DNA of 64,000 bases, taken from NCBI RefSeq assembly GCF_021117405.1, contig NZ_CP088251.1:2666001-2730000 (forward strand), in the 5' to 3' direction. Position 1 is the stretch's first letter, and each line of letters begins with the position of its first letter. The notes beneath the pieces are model-generated. The model saw nothing but the letters and a program-made list of their open reading frames with translations. It was not told where the DNA came from and searched no databases. Shown in pieces: positions 25,733 to 35,689 of the stretch. The DNA is from Frateuria edaphi. Lineage in GTDB: Bacteria; Pseudomonadota; Gammaproteobacteria; Xanthomonadales; Rhodanobacteraceae. The position numbers and the translations under genes are program-made.

Positions 25733-26602
25733 ATGGCCACGCGCATCCGCGCCCTCCTGCTCACCCTCCTGCTTGGCCTGTTCGCCGGTCCCGCGCTGGC
25801 GCACCCGGGGCTTTGGGTGGTCAAGGACGCCGACACCACCATCTATCTCTTCGGCACCGTGCACCTGCTGCCGCAGGACACCGATTGGCATTTCCCGGCG
25901 CTGGACAGGGCACTGGCCGACAGCCAGACGCTGTACGTGGAAATCGTGGACGACGACCAGGCCAACATGGCCGCGCTGGTGCTGCGTTACGGAATGGACA
26001 TGACGCACCCGCTGACCGGCCTGCTCTCGCCGTTCGACCGTAGCAGGCTTGAACGGGCAGCGCGGCTGGCCAACGTGCCCGGCGGCGTCGCGTCACTTAA
26101 CATGATGCGTCCGTGGCTGGCCGCGCTCACGCTCACGGTGGCGCCACTCACCCAGGCCGGACTGGACCCGGCCCAGGGCGTGGACAGGCAGCTGCGCGCA
26201 GCGATGGAGAAGGCCGGCAAGCCGGTGCGTGCGCTGGAGACGGCCGAACAGCAGATCGGCTTCCTCGCCGGGATGCCACAGGCGATGCAACTGGCCATGC
26301 TGCGTTCGACCCTGCGCGACACCGATCGGGCGACAGTGGATCTCAAGTCGATCATCGAGGCCTGGAAGAACGGCGACGACGAAGCACTCGCCCGCCTTGA
26401 GAACGAGCTGATGCGCCGCGACGAGCCGGAGCTTTACCAGCGCCTGCTGGTCGAGCGGAACGAGGCCTGGGCCAGGCAGGTCTCTGAGCTGTTGCAGCAG
26501 CCGGGCACCGTGTTCATCGCGGTGGGTGCTGCGCACCTGGCCGGGCCGGACAGCCTGCAGCGACAACTACAAAGACAGGGCGAGAGCGTCGAGCGCCTGT
26601 AG
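25733..26602 (+). CDS. TraB/GumN family protein
   Basis: The 289-residue protein has a signal peptide (to about residue 23, GPALA) and the TraB/GumN fold, which is a Tiki-like metalloprotease-related fold. Conserved segments are [11 protein letters not shown], with the putative metal-binding His, the late RNEAWARQV and [15 protein letters not shown], with the second His. GumN sits at the end of the xanthan locus in Xanthomonas, but no other gum gene is here, so only the family name is implied. GGAG precedes the start. Confidence 0.87.
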   Translation: MATRIRALLLTLLLGLFAGPALAHPGLWVVKDADTTIYLFGTVHLLPQDTDWHFPALDRALADSQTLYVEIVDDDQANMAALVLRYGMDMTHPLTGLLSPFDRSRLERAARLANVPGGVASLNMMRPWLAALTLTVAPLTQAGLDPAQGVDRQLRAAMEKAGKPVRALETAEQQIGFLAGMPQAMQLAMLRSTLRDTDRATVDLKSIIEAWKNGDDEALARLENELMRRDEPELYQRLLVERNEAWARQVSELLQQPGTVFIAVGAAHLAGPDSLQRQLQRQGESVERL

Positions 26603-26787
26603 GGGACAGTGCCCGGTCGGCGCCGCAGTCCGCGCAAACCTCGGATAGCGCCCGCAGGAGCGGGCCCGAGGTAGCGAGAGGCAACCACCGCAGGCGTGCG
26701 GTCCAAGCGCCTGCCCCGGCCTCCCTGCTGTCCCGCCCGCGGCCGATCTGGCACCATCGGCCGGTTACCCGTGCAAGAAACCCCCGC

Positions 26788-29028
<2,241 letters not shown>

Positions 29029-29056
29029 TGGGCACTGCAAGCTGCCGCCCACCGGC

Positions 29057-29188
29057 CCCCTCTCCCCCGCGGGGAGAGGGCTGGGGTGAGGGGTCACTCT
29101 TGCGACCATCTCGAGCCGGAGCGAGGCCCGATCGACCGTCCCGGCGAGCCCCAGCCCCTCACCTCGGCCCTCTCCCTGAGGAGAGAGG
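29057..29188. repeat. Inverted pair of GGGGAGAGGG palindromic repeats
   Basis: Two copies in opposite orientation (29057-29093 and 29148-29188), each with a CCCTCTCCC/GGGAGAGGG hairpin and a CTGGGGTGAG or CTCACC arm, separated by about 55 bases. This is the inverted-pair layout of a REPIN. It lies between parC and the next gene. Another inverted pair of the same family is at 54805-54946. Confidence 0.78.
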
Positions 29189-29303
29189 AAGCAAAGCGGT
29201 CGCTCGTTTCACCAAGAACTTTCACGCCCACCACCACTCCAACTCCGGTACACGCGACCGTGCCCCGCCCGTTGATATGGGCACCGCCCCACCGGATTCC
29301 GCC

Positions 29304-29717
29304 ATGCGCCCCCTGCTTCCCGCCGCCCTGCTCGCTTCCTTGCTGACCGCACCGGCGTGGGCGCAGAGCGCCAACCAGCCGCTCAACCTGAAGCTCCCGC
29401 CCAGCAACCTGCCGACGCCGGCAAGCACCGCTCCAAAACCGGCGACCGCGCCCGGCGTCTACTACGGCGACACCAGCGGCAGCACCGCTGCCGATGACGA
29501 AGTCGCCGCCGACCACTGCGACGACGCCACCTTCAACCAGCCGCAAGTCCACGGCAGCGTGGGCGTGGGTGTCATGAGCGGCCGTCACATCGACGGCAAC
29601 TACCAGCGAGGCACGGTGACGCTCGGCAAGGCGTTCGGCAGCTGCGACCACCCCACCGGCGGTGTCAGCGTCTCGATCGGCGCAGACAGCGGGCATTTCC
29701 ACGGTCGCGGTCACTGA
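29304..29717 (+). CDS. Small exported protein of unknown function
   Basis: I do not recognise the family. The 137-residue product begins with a clear signal peptide (MRPLLPAALLASLLTAPAWAQS, cleaved near residue 21). A Pro/Thr/Ala-rich segment follows (about 30-55), then a Gly/His/Ser-rich C-terminal part (VHGSVGVGVMSGRHIDGNY, GHFHGRGH). Two cysteines (ADHCDDA and GSCDHP) could form a disulphide. The His-rich end might bind metal. It follows a repeat pair, so it has its own expression. The start lacks a strong ribosome binding site, and an in-frame ATG nine codons upstream is an alternative. Confidence 0.65.
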   Translation: MRPLLPAALLASLLTAPAWAQSANQPLNLKLPPSNLPTPASTAPKPATAPGVYYGDTSGSTAADDEVAADHCDDATFNQPQVHGSVGVGVMSGRHIDGNYQRGTVTLGKAFGSCDHPTGGVSVSIGADSGHFHGRGH

Positions 29718-29769
29718 CGCGCAGCGCGCCCCTGCGCTAGCCTTGCCGCCGGCCCGAGCGGAGGGATCC

Positions 29770-30060
29770 ATGCACGGCGAATACAAGATGCCTGGCGGCA
29801 AGCTGATCGTGGTCGACCTTGACCTCCTCGACGGCTGCCTGGCCCGGGTGCAGGTCAGCGGCGACTTCTTCCTCGAACCGGACGACGCCCTGCGCGCCAT
29901 CGACGCCGCGCTGGAAGGCCAGAGCGCCGACGCGGACGAACACATGCTCGCCGCCGCGGTCCGCGCCCAGCTCGTGCCCGGCGTGATGATGTACGGCATC
30001 TCCCCCGAAGCCATCGCGATCGCGGTCCGCCGCGCCATCGACCAGGGAACGGCCCCATGA
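29770..30060 (+). CDS. lplB: Lipoate-protein ligase C-terminal-domain subunit (LplB-like)
   Basis: The 96-residue protein matches the lipoate-protein ligase C-terminal domain (Lip_prot_lig_C). HGEYKMPGGKLIVVDLDL, then VSGDFFLEPDDALRAIDAAL, and the end YGISPEAIAIAVRRAI match the separate LplB subunit known from Thermoplasma. In that archaeon LplA needs LplB to adenylate lipoate. GGAGGG precedes ATG 29770, and the stop overlaps the LplA start by four bases (ATGA), so the two are co-translated. The order is small subunit first. Confidence 0.88.
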   Translation: MHGEYKMPGGKLIVVDLDLLDGCLARVQVSGDFFLEPDDALRAIDAALEGQSADADEHMLAAAVRAQLVPGVMMYGISPEAIAIAVRRAIDQGTAP

Positions 30061-30833
30061 CCCGCACGCTCTGGCGCGACCACGCCTGGCATCTGATCCA
30101 CACCGAACCGCAACCGCCCGCGCTGCACATGGCGCTGGACGAGGTGCTCACCCACGAAGTCGGCGCCGGCCACAGGCCGCCGACCCTGCGCATCTGGGAA
30201 TGGGGCGGACCGGCGGTGGTGATCGGCCGCTTCCAGTCGCTGCGCAATGAAGTTGACGCCGAGGCCGCACGACGCCACGGCATCGAAGTCGTACGCCGCG
30301 TCTCCGGCGGCGGCGCCATGTTCATCGAACCGGGCAACACCATCACCTGGTCGATCTATGCGCCGCTGTCGCTGATCAAGGGCATGAGCTTCCAGGAGGC
30401 CTACGCCTGGATGGACGCCTGGACACTCGAGGCGCTGGCGGAGCTCGGCATCGAAGCCTGGTACCAGCCGCTCAACGACATCACGTCCGCCGGCGGCAAG
30501 ATCGCCGGCGCGGCGCAGGCGCATCGCGGCGGCGCGGTGCTGCACCACGTCACCATGGCCTACGACATCGACGCGACCAAGATGCTCCAGGTGCTGCGCA
30601 TCGGCCGCGAGAAGCTCTCGGACAAGGGCACGCAGAGCGCCGGCAAGCGCGTGGATCCGTTGCGCAGCCAGACCGGCCTGGCGCGCGCGGCGATCATCGG
30701 GCACATGATCGCCACCTTCCGCCACCGGCACGGCCTGGCCGAGGACACGCTGCGCGCCGGCGAGCTGGCGCAGGCCGAAGTCCTGGCGCAGGAAAAGTTT
30801 TCAAGCGCCGCCTGGACCGCCGACGTCCCGTGA
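30057..30833 (+). CDS. lplA: Lipoate-protein ligase A, catalytic subunit
   Basis: Cytoplasmic ligase that activates lipoate with ATP and transfers it to the lipoyl domains of 2-oxoacid dehydrogenases and the glycine cleavage system. The 258 residues cover only the catalytic BPL_LplA_LipB domain. Motifs present are RIWEWGGPAVVIGRFQ, the lipoate-binding RRVSGGGAMF and the catalytic Lys in SAGGKIAGAAQ. The adenylation-assisting C-terminal domain is missing from this chain and is encoded by the preceding gene, so the enzyme is bipartite. GxxA loops and lengths match the split form. Confidence 0.92.
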   Translation: MTRTLWRDHAWHLIHTEPQPPALHMALDEVLTHEVGAGHRPPTLRIWEWGGPAVVIGRFQSLRNEVDAEAARRHGIEVVRRVSGGGAMFIEPGNTITWSIYAPLSLIKGMSFQEAYAWMDAWTLEALAELGIEAWYQPLNDITSAGGKIAGAAQAHRGGAVLHHVTMAYDIDATKMLQVLRIGREKLSDKGTQSAGKRVDPLRSQTGLARAAIIGHMIATFRHRHGLAEDTLRAGELAQAEVLAQEKFSSAAWTADVP

Positions 30834-30838
30834 TGCGC

Positions 30839-30896
30839 AGGTGGGCTTCGGCCCACCGCCGCCCACCGGATGCGCTGGGCTGAAGCCCGCCCTACG
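30839..30896. repeat. Palindromic intergenic repeat pair (same family as 1048-1112)
   Basis: GGTGGGCTTCGGCCCACC and GCTGGGCTGAAGCCCGCCCTACG stand back to back just after lplA. Third pair of this family in the window. Confidence 0.72.
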
Positions 30897-30980
30897 TTCC
30901 GGCCATCCCAAACGTCACTTGCACCCCCTCGCCCGCCGCCGCAGGATCGGGCTTCCATTCGCGTGGACAAGGAGATGCAG

Positions 30981-32354
30981 ATGCGCGTTTTACGCACGGC
31001 CGCCCTGGTGGCGGGATTGGGCATGGCCCTGGCCGCACAGGCGGCCGACACCGATACATGGAAGCTGCCGGTCGCCGTCAAGAAGCTGGACAACGGCATG
31101 ACCGTGGTGGTCTCCGAGGACCACAGCTCGCCCACCGTGGGCATCAGCATGGTCTACCACGTGGGCATGCGGCTGGAGCCGCAGAACCGCACCGGCTTCG
31201 CGCACCTGTTCGAGCACCTGATGTTCGAGGGCACGCCGGACGCGCCCAAGGGCACCTTCGAGCGCGTGATCCAGGGCGGCGGCGGCGTGTTCAACGGCTC
31301 GACCCGCGCCGACTACACCAACTACATCGCTTCGGCACCCTCCTCCGCGCTGGCGCCGATCCTCTGGCTGGAGGCCGACCGCATGAAGTCGCTCGACTTC
31401 AGCGCCAAGAACCTGGCCAACCAGCAGAACGTGGTGAAGGAAGAGATCCGCGTCAACGTGAAGAACCAGCCCTATGGGCTGTTCTTCTGGACCGACCTCA
31501 ACGCGCTGGCTTTCGACAAGTGGGCCAACAAGCACGACGGCTACGGTTCGTTCAAGGACCTTGACCACGCCTCTATCGAGGACGTTAAGACCTTCCACGA
31601 CACGTTCTACCAGCCGGCCAACGCGGTGCTGGGCATCGCCGGCGACGTCACGCCCGAGCAGGCCTTCGCGCTGGCGCAGCAATACTTCGGCAACGTTCCG
31701 GCCCGCGCGCTGCCCAAGCGCCCGGACGTGTCCGAGACGCTCAACACCAAGCCGCGCCACGCCGAGGAAACCGACGCGCTGGCCAAGGTGCCGGCACTGG
31801 CGGTCGGCTGGAAGATGCCGCCACGCGGAAGCGCCGACCAGGTGCCGATGATGGTGCTCTCGCAACTGCTGGTCGGCGACAGCGCGTCACGCTTCTACCA
31901 GGGGCTGGTCAAGGGCCGCGAGCTGCTGCTCAACATCGAAGGCGGCATGAACTTCCCGCTGGGCGACGGCAGCGACTATGCCGGTCCCGCGCTGCTCGGC
32001 CTGTTCGCCATCTACAAGCCCAACGCCACGCCCGACCAGGTGCTCTCCGCGCTCGACCAGGAAATCGCCAAGGTCGCCGCCGATGGCGTGGACGACGCCA
32101 CGCTGGCCAGCGTGAAGACCAAGATGCTGTCCGACTGGTACGGCGGCCTGGAGGCATTCATCAACCGCGCCGACACGCTGGCCAAGCTGCAGACCCTGTG
32201 GGGTGATGCCAACGTCGCCAACAAGATGCCTGGCTGGATCGAGGCGGTGACTGCCGAGGACATCCGGCGCGTGGCGCGCACCTATCTCACCGACGCCAAC
32301 CGCAGCGTGGTCGTGCGCCGTCCCGTCGCCGCCGCGAAAGCCCCTGCCAAGTGA
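30981..32354 (+). CDS. M16 family zinc metallopeptidase (active subunit)
   Basis: A 457-residue exported M16 (pitrilysin/processing-peptidase) protein. The signal peptide ends near residue 22 (AAQAAD). The inverted zinc motif HxxEH is complete as HLFEH (His75, Glu78, His79), with the third ligand in NVVKEEIRVNVK. Two M16 half-domains are present and the C-terminal half is catalytically silent, as usual. ATG 30981 is preferred over 30975 because AAGGAG then lies six bases upstream. The inactive partner follows eight bases later, as in periplasmic M16B heterodimers. Confidence 0.92.
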   Translation: MRVLRTAALVAGLGMALAAQAADTDTWKLPVAVKKLDNGMTVVVSEDHSSPTVGISMVYHVGMRLEPQNRTGFAHLFEHLMFEGTPDAPKGTFERVIQGGGGVFNGSTRADYTNYIASAPSSALAPILWLEADRMKSLDFSAKNLANQQNVVKEEIRVNVKNQPYGLFFWTDLNALAFDKWANKHDGYGSFKDLDHASIEDVKTFHDTFYQPANAVLGIAGDVTPEQAFALAQQYFGNVPARALPKRPDVSETLNTKPRHAEETDALAKVPALAVGWKMPPRGSADQVPMMVLSQLLVGDSASRFYQGLVKGRELLLNIEGGMNFPLGDGSDYAGPALLGLFAIYKPNATPDQVLSALDQEIAKVAADGVDDATLASVKTKMLSDWYGGLEAFINRADTLAKLQTLWGDANVANKMPGWIEAVTAEDIRRVARTYLTDANRSVVVRRPVAAAKAPAK

Positions 32355-32362
32355 GGACCGCC

Positions 32363-33781
32363 ATGAAGACGAACACGACGTTCAAGCTGCTCGCGCTGGC
32401 CGTGGGCCTTTCGCTGGCCGGTTTCGCGCAGGCCTCTACCCAGCCGCTGCCGAAGGACCTGCCCGCCTACGGTCCCGAAAAGCCGCTGCCCACCCCGCAG
32501 ATCCAGCAGCGCACGCTGCCCAACGGCCTGACCGTGTGGGTCGTGCCACGCGAAGGGTTGCCCAAGGTCAACGTGGAGCTGGCCGTGCTGGGTGGCACGG
32601 CGGCCGACGATCCGAAGACGCCGGCCATCTCGTCCATGATGGCGCGCCTGCTCGACGAGGGCACCGCCGCGCGCACTTCGCGGCAGATCGCCGAGCAACT
32701 GCAATCGATCGGCGGCGACTACCGCTCCGGCGCGTACGCCGACGCGGTCACCGTCCGCGCCAGCGCGCTCGCCTCGCACGCGCCGGAATTGCTGGCGCTG
32801 GTGGCCGATACCGCCCTGCATCCGAGCTTCCCGGACAAGGAGGTGGCGCTGGCCCAGGCCAACGCCATGCAGGAGCTGAAGGTGCAGGAAGCGGACCCCG
32901 ACTGGCAGGCGCAACGCGCCTTCGACCATGCCGCCTTCGGCGCGCATCCGTATGCACGCGATGCCCTCACCGAAGCCAGCGTGCAGGCGAGCAACCCAGG
33001 CGCGCTGCGTGCGTTGCATGACGCCCGCTTCCAGCCGGACCGTGCCCTGCTGGTGATCGTTGGCCGCATCGATGCGAACCAGGCGTTCAAACTGGCCGGC
33101 GAGCAGTTCGGCGGCTGGAAATCCGACGGCAAGGCGCTGGCCCGCACCGCGTCCGCGCCCCACGAAACATCGCCGGAGCGCCTGATCGTGCCGCGCGCGG
33201 GCGCGGTGCAGAGCAACATCCGCTACGGCCGCCCGGTGGTCGCCGCGAGCAACCCGGACTTCATCCCGCTGACCGTGGCCGACACCATCCTGGGCGGCGG
33301 CTTCACCAGCCGCATCACGCAGGACATCCGCGAGGACAAGGGCTACTCGTACAGCCCGTTCTCGCAGTTCGATGCCCAGCGTGCCGGCGGCAGCGCGTTC
33401 GCCCGCGTCGACGTGCGCAACGAAGTCACCGGCGCCACCCTGGCGGAGCTGGCCAAGCTGTACGACAGCATGGCCACGCAGGCGCCCAGCGAGGAGGAAC
33501 TGACCGGCGCCAAGCGACTGGTCGGCGGCATCTATCTGCTGCGCAACCAGATCCAGATGGCGCTCACCGCGACCGTGGCCGGCTACTGGATCGACGGCCT
33601 GCCGGCGGACTTCCTGGGTCGCTATGTCGCCGATGCCAACAAGGTCACCGCCGGGCAGGTGCAGGCCATGGGGCGCAAGTACTTCGCCGCCAAGGACCAG
33701 AGCATCGTGGTGGTGGGCGATCCGAAGGCGATCGACGCGCAGCTGAAGCCGTTCGGGAAATTCGAGGTGTTCAAGCCTTGA
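32363..33781 (+). CDS. M16 family peptidase-like protein (inactive partner subunit)
   Basis: The 472-residue exported protein (signal peptide to about residue 28, AQAST) has the M16 fold but lacks the HxxEH motif. At its place stands AISSMMARLLDEGT. The C-terminal half keeps the substrate-handling features (GGGFTSRITQDIREDKGYSYSP). M16B heterodimers pair one active and one inactive chain, so with the preceding gene it probably forms one periplasmic peptidase. GAGGA precedes ATG 32363. The preceding stop is eight bases upstream. Confidence 0.9.
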   Translation: MKTNTTFKLLALAVGLSLAGFAQASTQPLPKDLPAYGPEKPLPTPQIQQRTLPNGLTVWVVPREGLPKVNVELAVLGGTAADDPKTPAISSMMARLLDEGTAARTSRQIAEQLQSIGGDYRSGAYADAVTVRASALASHAPELLALVADTALHPSFPDKEVALAQANAMQELKVQEADPDWQAQRAFDHAAFGAHPYARDALTEASVQASNPGALRALHDARFQPDRALLVIVGRIDANQAFKLAGEQFGGWKSDGKALARTASAPHETSPERLIVPRAGAVQSNIRYGRPVVAASNPDFIPLTVADTILGGGFTSRITQDIREDKGYSYSPFSQFDAQRAGGSAFARVDVRNEVTGATLAELAKLYDSMATQAPSEEELTGAKRLVGGIYLLRNQIQMALTATVAGYWIDGLPADFLGRYVADANKVTAGQVQAMGRKYFAAKDQSIVVVGDPKAIDAQLKPFGKFEVFKP

Positions 33782-33900
33782 GCCTGCAGCGGCCGCCGGC
33801 ACCTGCCGGCGGCCGCTCGCCGGGGACCCATCGCGTTCACGCTTGCTCGACGGATGCGCGACCCAAATCCGGAACCCCGACTCCGGCAGAGGCAAAGGCC

Positions 33901-34278
33901 ATGCAAAACCCCGTCGGCTGGTTCGAGATCTACGTGCAGGACCTGCAGCGCGCGAAAGCCTTCTACGAAGCCGTGCTCGCCGTGAAGCTGGAAAAGCTGG
34001 AAGCACCCGGTTCCAGCCCCGTGGACATGTGGGCCTTCCCCATGCAGCAAGGCGGCACGGGCGCAGCCGGCGCGCTGGTGAAGATGGAAGGCATGCCCTC
34101 GGGCGGCAACAGCACGCTGGTCTATTTCTCCTGCCAGGACTGCGCCGTGGAAGCCGGCCGCGTCGGCGCGCAGGGCGGCAAGGTCGAGAAGGACAAGTTC
34201 GCGATCGGGCCCTACGGTTTCATCGCGCTGGTGACCGATACCGAAGGCAACATGATCGGCCTGCACTCCATGCAGTGA
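33901..34278 (+). CDS. VOC superfamily (glyoxalase/bleomycin-resistance fold) protein
   Basis: The 125-residue protein has two beta-alpha-beta-beta-beta repeats: WFEIYVQDLQRAKAFYEAVL at the start and YGFIALVTDTEGNMIGLHS at the end. Such proteins bind a metal and a small substrate; without further motifs neither can be named. Similar YdcJ/PhnB-like singletons are common. It lies between the M16 pair and a convergent NUDIX gene. Confidence 0.82.
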   Translation: MQNPVGWFEIYVQDLQRAKAFYEAVLAVKLEKLEAPGSSPVDMWAFPMQQGGTGAAGALVKMEGMPSGGNSTLVYFSCQDCAVEAGRVGAQGGKVEKDKFAIGPYGFIALVTDTEGNMIGLHSMQ

Positions 34279-34300
34279 TCTCCGGCGGGCGGCTGCCGAA

Positions 34301-34795
34301 TCAAAGCCGGCTGTACGACCACGATTGCATCCGCCCGTCCTTGTACGGCATCACGCCGTGGAACGGCCGCGGGTCTCCATCGAACACCAGCGGCAGGAAG
34401 TGCCGGTCGCCTTCCCACATCGGCAGATCCATCAGCCGCGCACGCGGCACCCATTCCAGCGTGCCCTCGTGGTTGCCGGCGTGGCAGCTGCCCTCGAAGC
34501 CGTCGATCAGGAAGATGAAGCCCAGCCAGTCCTCGCCCTGCTTGCCGAAGCCGGGCCAGTTGAGCGTGCCGCGCAGGCTCATCGACGTGCATTCGATGCC
34601 GGCCTCTTCGCGGATCTCGCGGCGCATGCAGGCGGCGATGTCCTCGCCCGCCTCCATCTTGCCTCCCAGGCCGTTGTACTTGCCCAGGTGCTGGTCGTCC
34701 GGCCGCGCGTTGCGGTGGATCATCAGCACATGCCCGCGATCGGGAGAGAGCACGTAGCCGAGCGTGGCGACGATCGGGCAATAGGTGTTCGACAT
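34301..34795 (-). CDS. NUDIX hydrolase (MutT/8-oxo-dGTPase-like)
   Basis: A 164-residue NUDIX hydrolase. The Nudix box is complete at about residues 45-67: Gly45, Glu51, Arg59-Glu60, Glu63-Glu64, Gly66. It begins MSNTYCPIVATLGYVLSPD and carries HLGKYNGLGGKMEAGED, the form typical of 8-oxo-dGTP or oxidised nucleotide sanitising enzymes. Downstream WVPRARLMDLPMWEGDRHF is usual in the YvcI/MTH1-like branch. ATG 34795 is chosen because the family begins there; the frame upstream is unrelated. Confidence 0.9.
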   Translation of the reverse strand: MSNTYCPIVATLGYVLSPDRGHVLMIHRNARPDDQHLGKYNGLGGKMEAGEDIAACMRREIREEAGIECTSMSLRGTLNWPGFGKQGEDWLGFIFLIDGFEGSCHAGNHEGTLEWVPRARLMDLPMWEGDRHFLPLVFDGDPRPFHGVMPYKDGRMQSWSYSRL

Positions 34796-34897
34796 CGGCG
34801 GGGACGTTGCGGCAAAGCGGCAAGTGTAGCGCCGGGGCTGAACATGCGCCCGGTCGCACACTTGCGCCTGTCGCGTCAGGGCGGCGACCATCGGGAC

Positions 34898-35689
34898 ATG
34901 ATCCGCTCCGTCCCCCGCGTGCCCCTCGCCCCTATCGTGTCCCTGCTGCTGGCCGCCCTGGCCGGCTGCGCGCCGCAAGCCCGCGCACTGGACAGCGAGG
35001 AGCGCGCGTTCGAGGGTCAGAACTACCGCGTGGTCAGCATCGACCTCAAGCGCGAGCCGCTCACCCTGCACTGGCGTGCGCCCGAGAGCGGCGAGCCGTT
35101 CGGCAGCATCGACGGCCTGCGCCAGTGGGGCGAGCAGCATGGGCGCCAACTGCTGTTCGCCGCCAACGCCGGCATCTACGACGCGGCGTTCAAGCCGCTG
35201 GGGCTGTACGTGGAGGACGGCAAGGCGCTGGTGCCGCTGAACATGGCGCACGGGAACCCCGCCTCGGGCAACTTCTCGCTGCTGCCCAACGGCGTGTTCG
35301 CGATCTATCCGGACGGCAAGGCGGCCGTCGAAACCAGCGCCGCGTTCAAGGCGGACGGGCGCAAGGCGCAGTGGGCCACGCAGTCGGGGCCGATGCTGGT
35401 CATCGACGGCCAGATCAACCCGGCCTTCGTGCACGATTCGGACAGCCTCAAGTGGCGCAGCGGCGTGTGCGCGCGCACGCCACGCAACGTGGTTTTCGCG
35501 GTGAGCGAGGCGCCGGTCAACTTCCACACCTTCGCGCGTCTGTTCCGCGATGAGCTGGGCTGCCGCGACGCGTTGTTCCTGGACGGCACCATCTCGCAGT
35601 TCTACGTCGGCGACGAGGGCTACGCCGGCGCGCCGGCCTTCATGGTCAAGCCCTACGCCGGAATGTTCGCGGTGTTTGCGCCCGAATGA
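34898..35689 (+). CDS. DUF2233 (phosphodiester glycosidase family) lipoprotein
   Basis: The 263-residue protein has a lipobox (LAALAGCA, Cys26) and the DUF2233/NAGPA-like fold. Conserved pieces are LFAANAGIYD, GNFSLLPNGVFAIY, ATQSGPMLVIDG and FLDGTISQFYV. The family is related to the phosphodiester glycosidase domain of the mammalian uncovering enzyme, but a bacterial substrate is not known. Its stop overlaps the next start (ATGA), so it is coupled to the penicillin-acylase-like gene. Confidence 0.85.
   Translation: MIRSVPRVPLAPIVSLLLAALAGCAPQARALDSEERAFEGQNYRVVSIDLKREPLTLHWRAPESGEPFGSIDGLRQWGEQHGRQLLFAANAGIYDAAFKPLGLYVEDGKALVPLNMAHGNPASGNFSLLPNGVFAIYPDGKAAVETSAAFKADGRKAQWATQSGPMLVIDGQINPAFVHDSDSLKWRSGVCARTPRNVVFAVSEAPVNFHTFARLFRDELGCRDALFLDGTISQFYVGDEGYAGAPAFMVKPYAGMFAVFAPE

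Noticed and set aside
25733-26602. Xanthan (gum) cluster
   Set aside because: Only a GumN/TraB family member is present; no glycosyltransferase or polymerase gene is adjacent.
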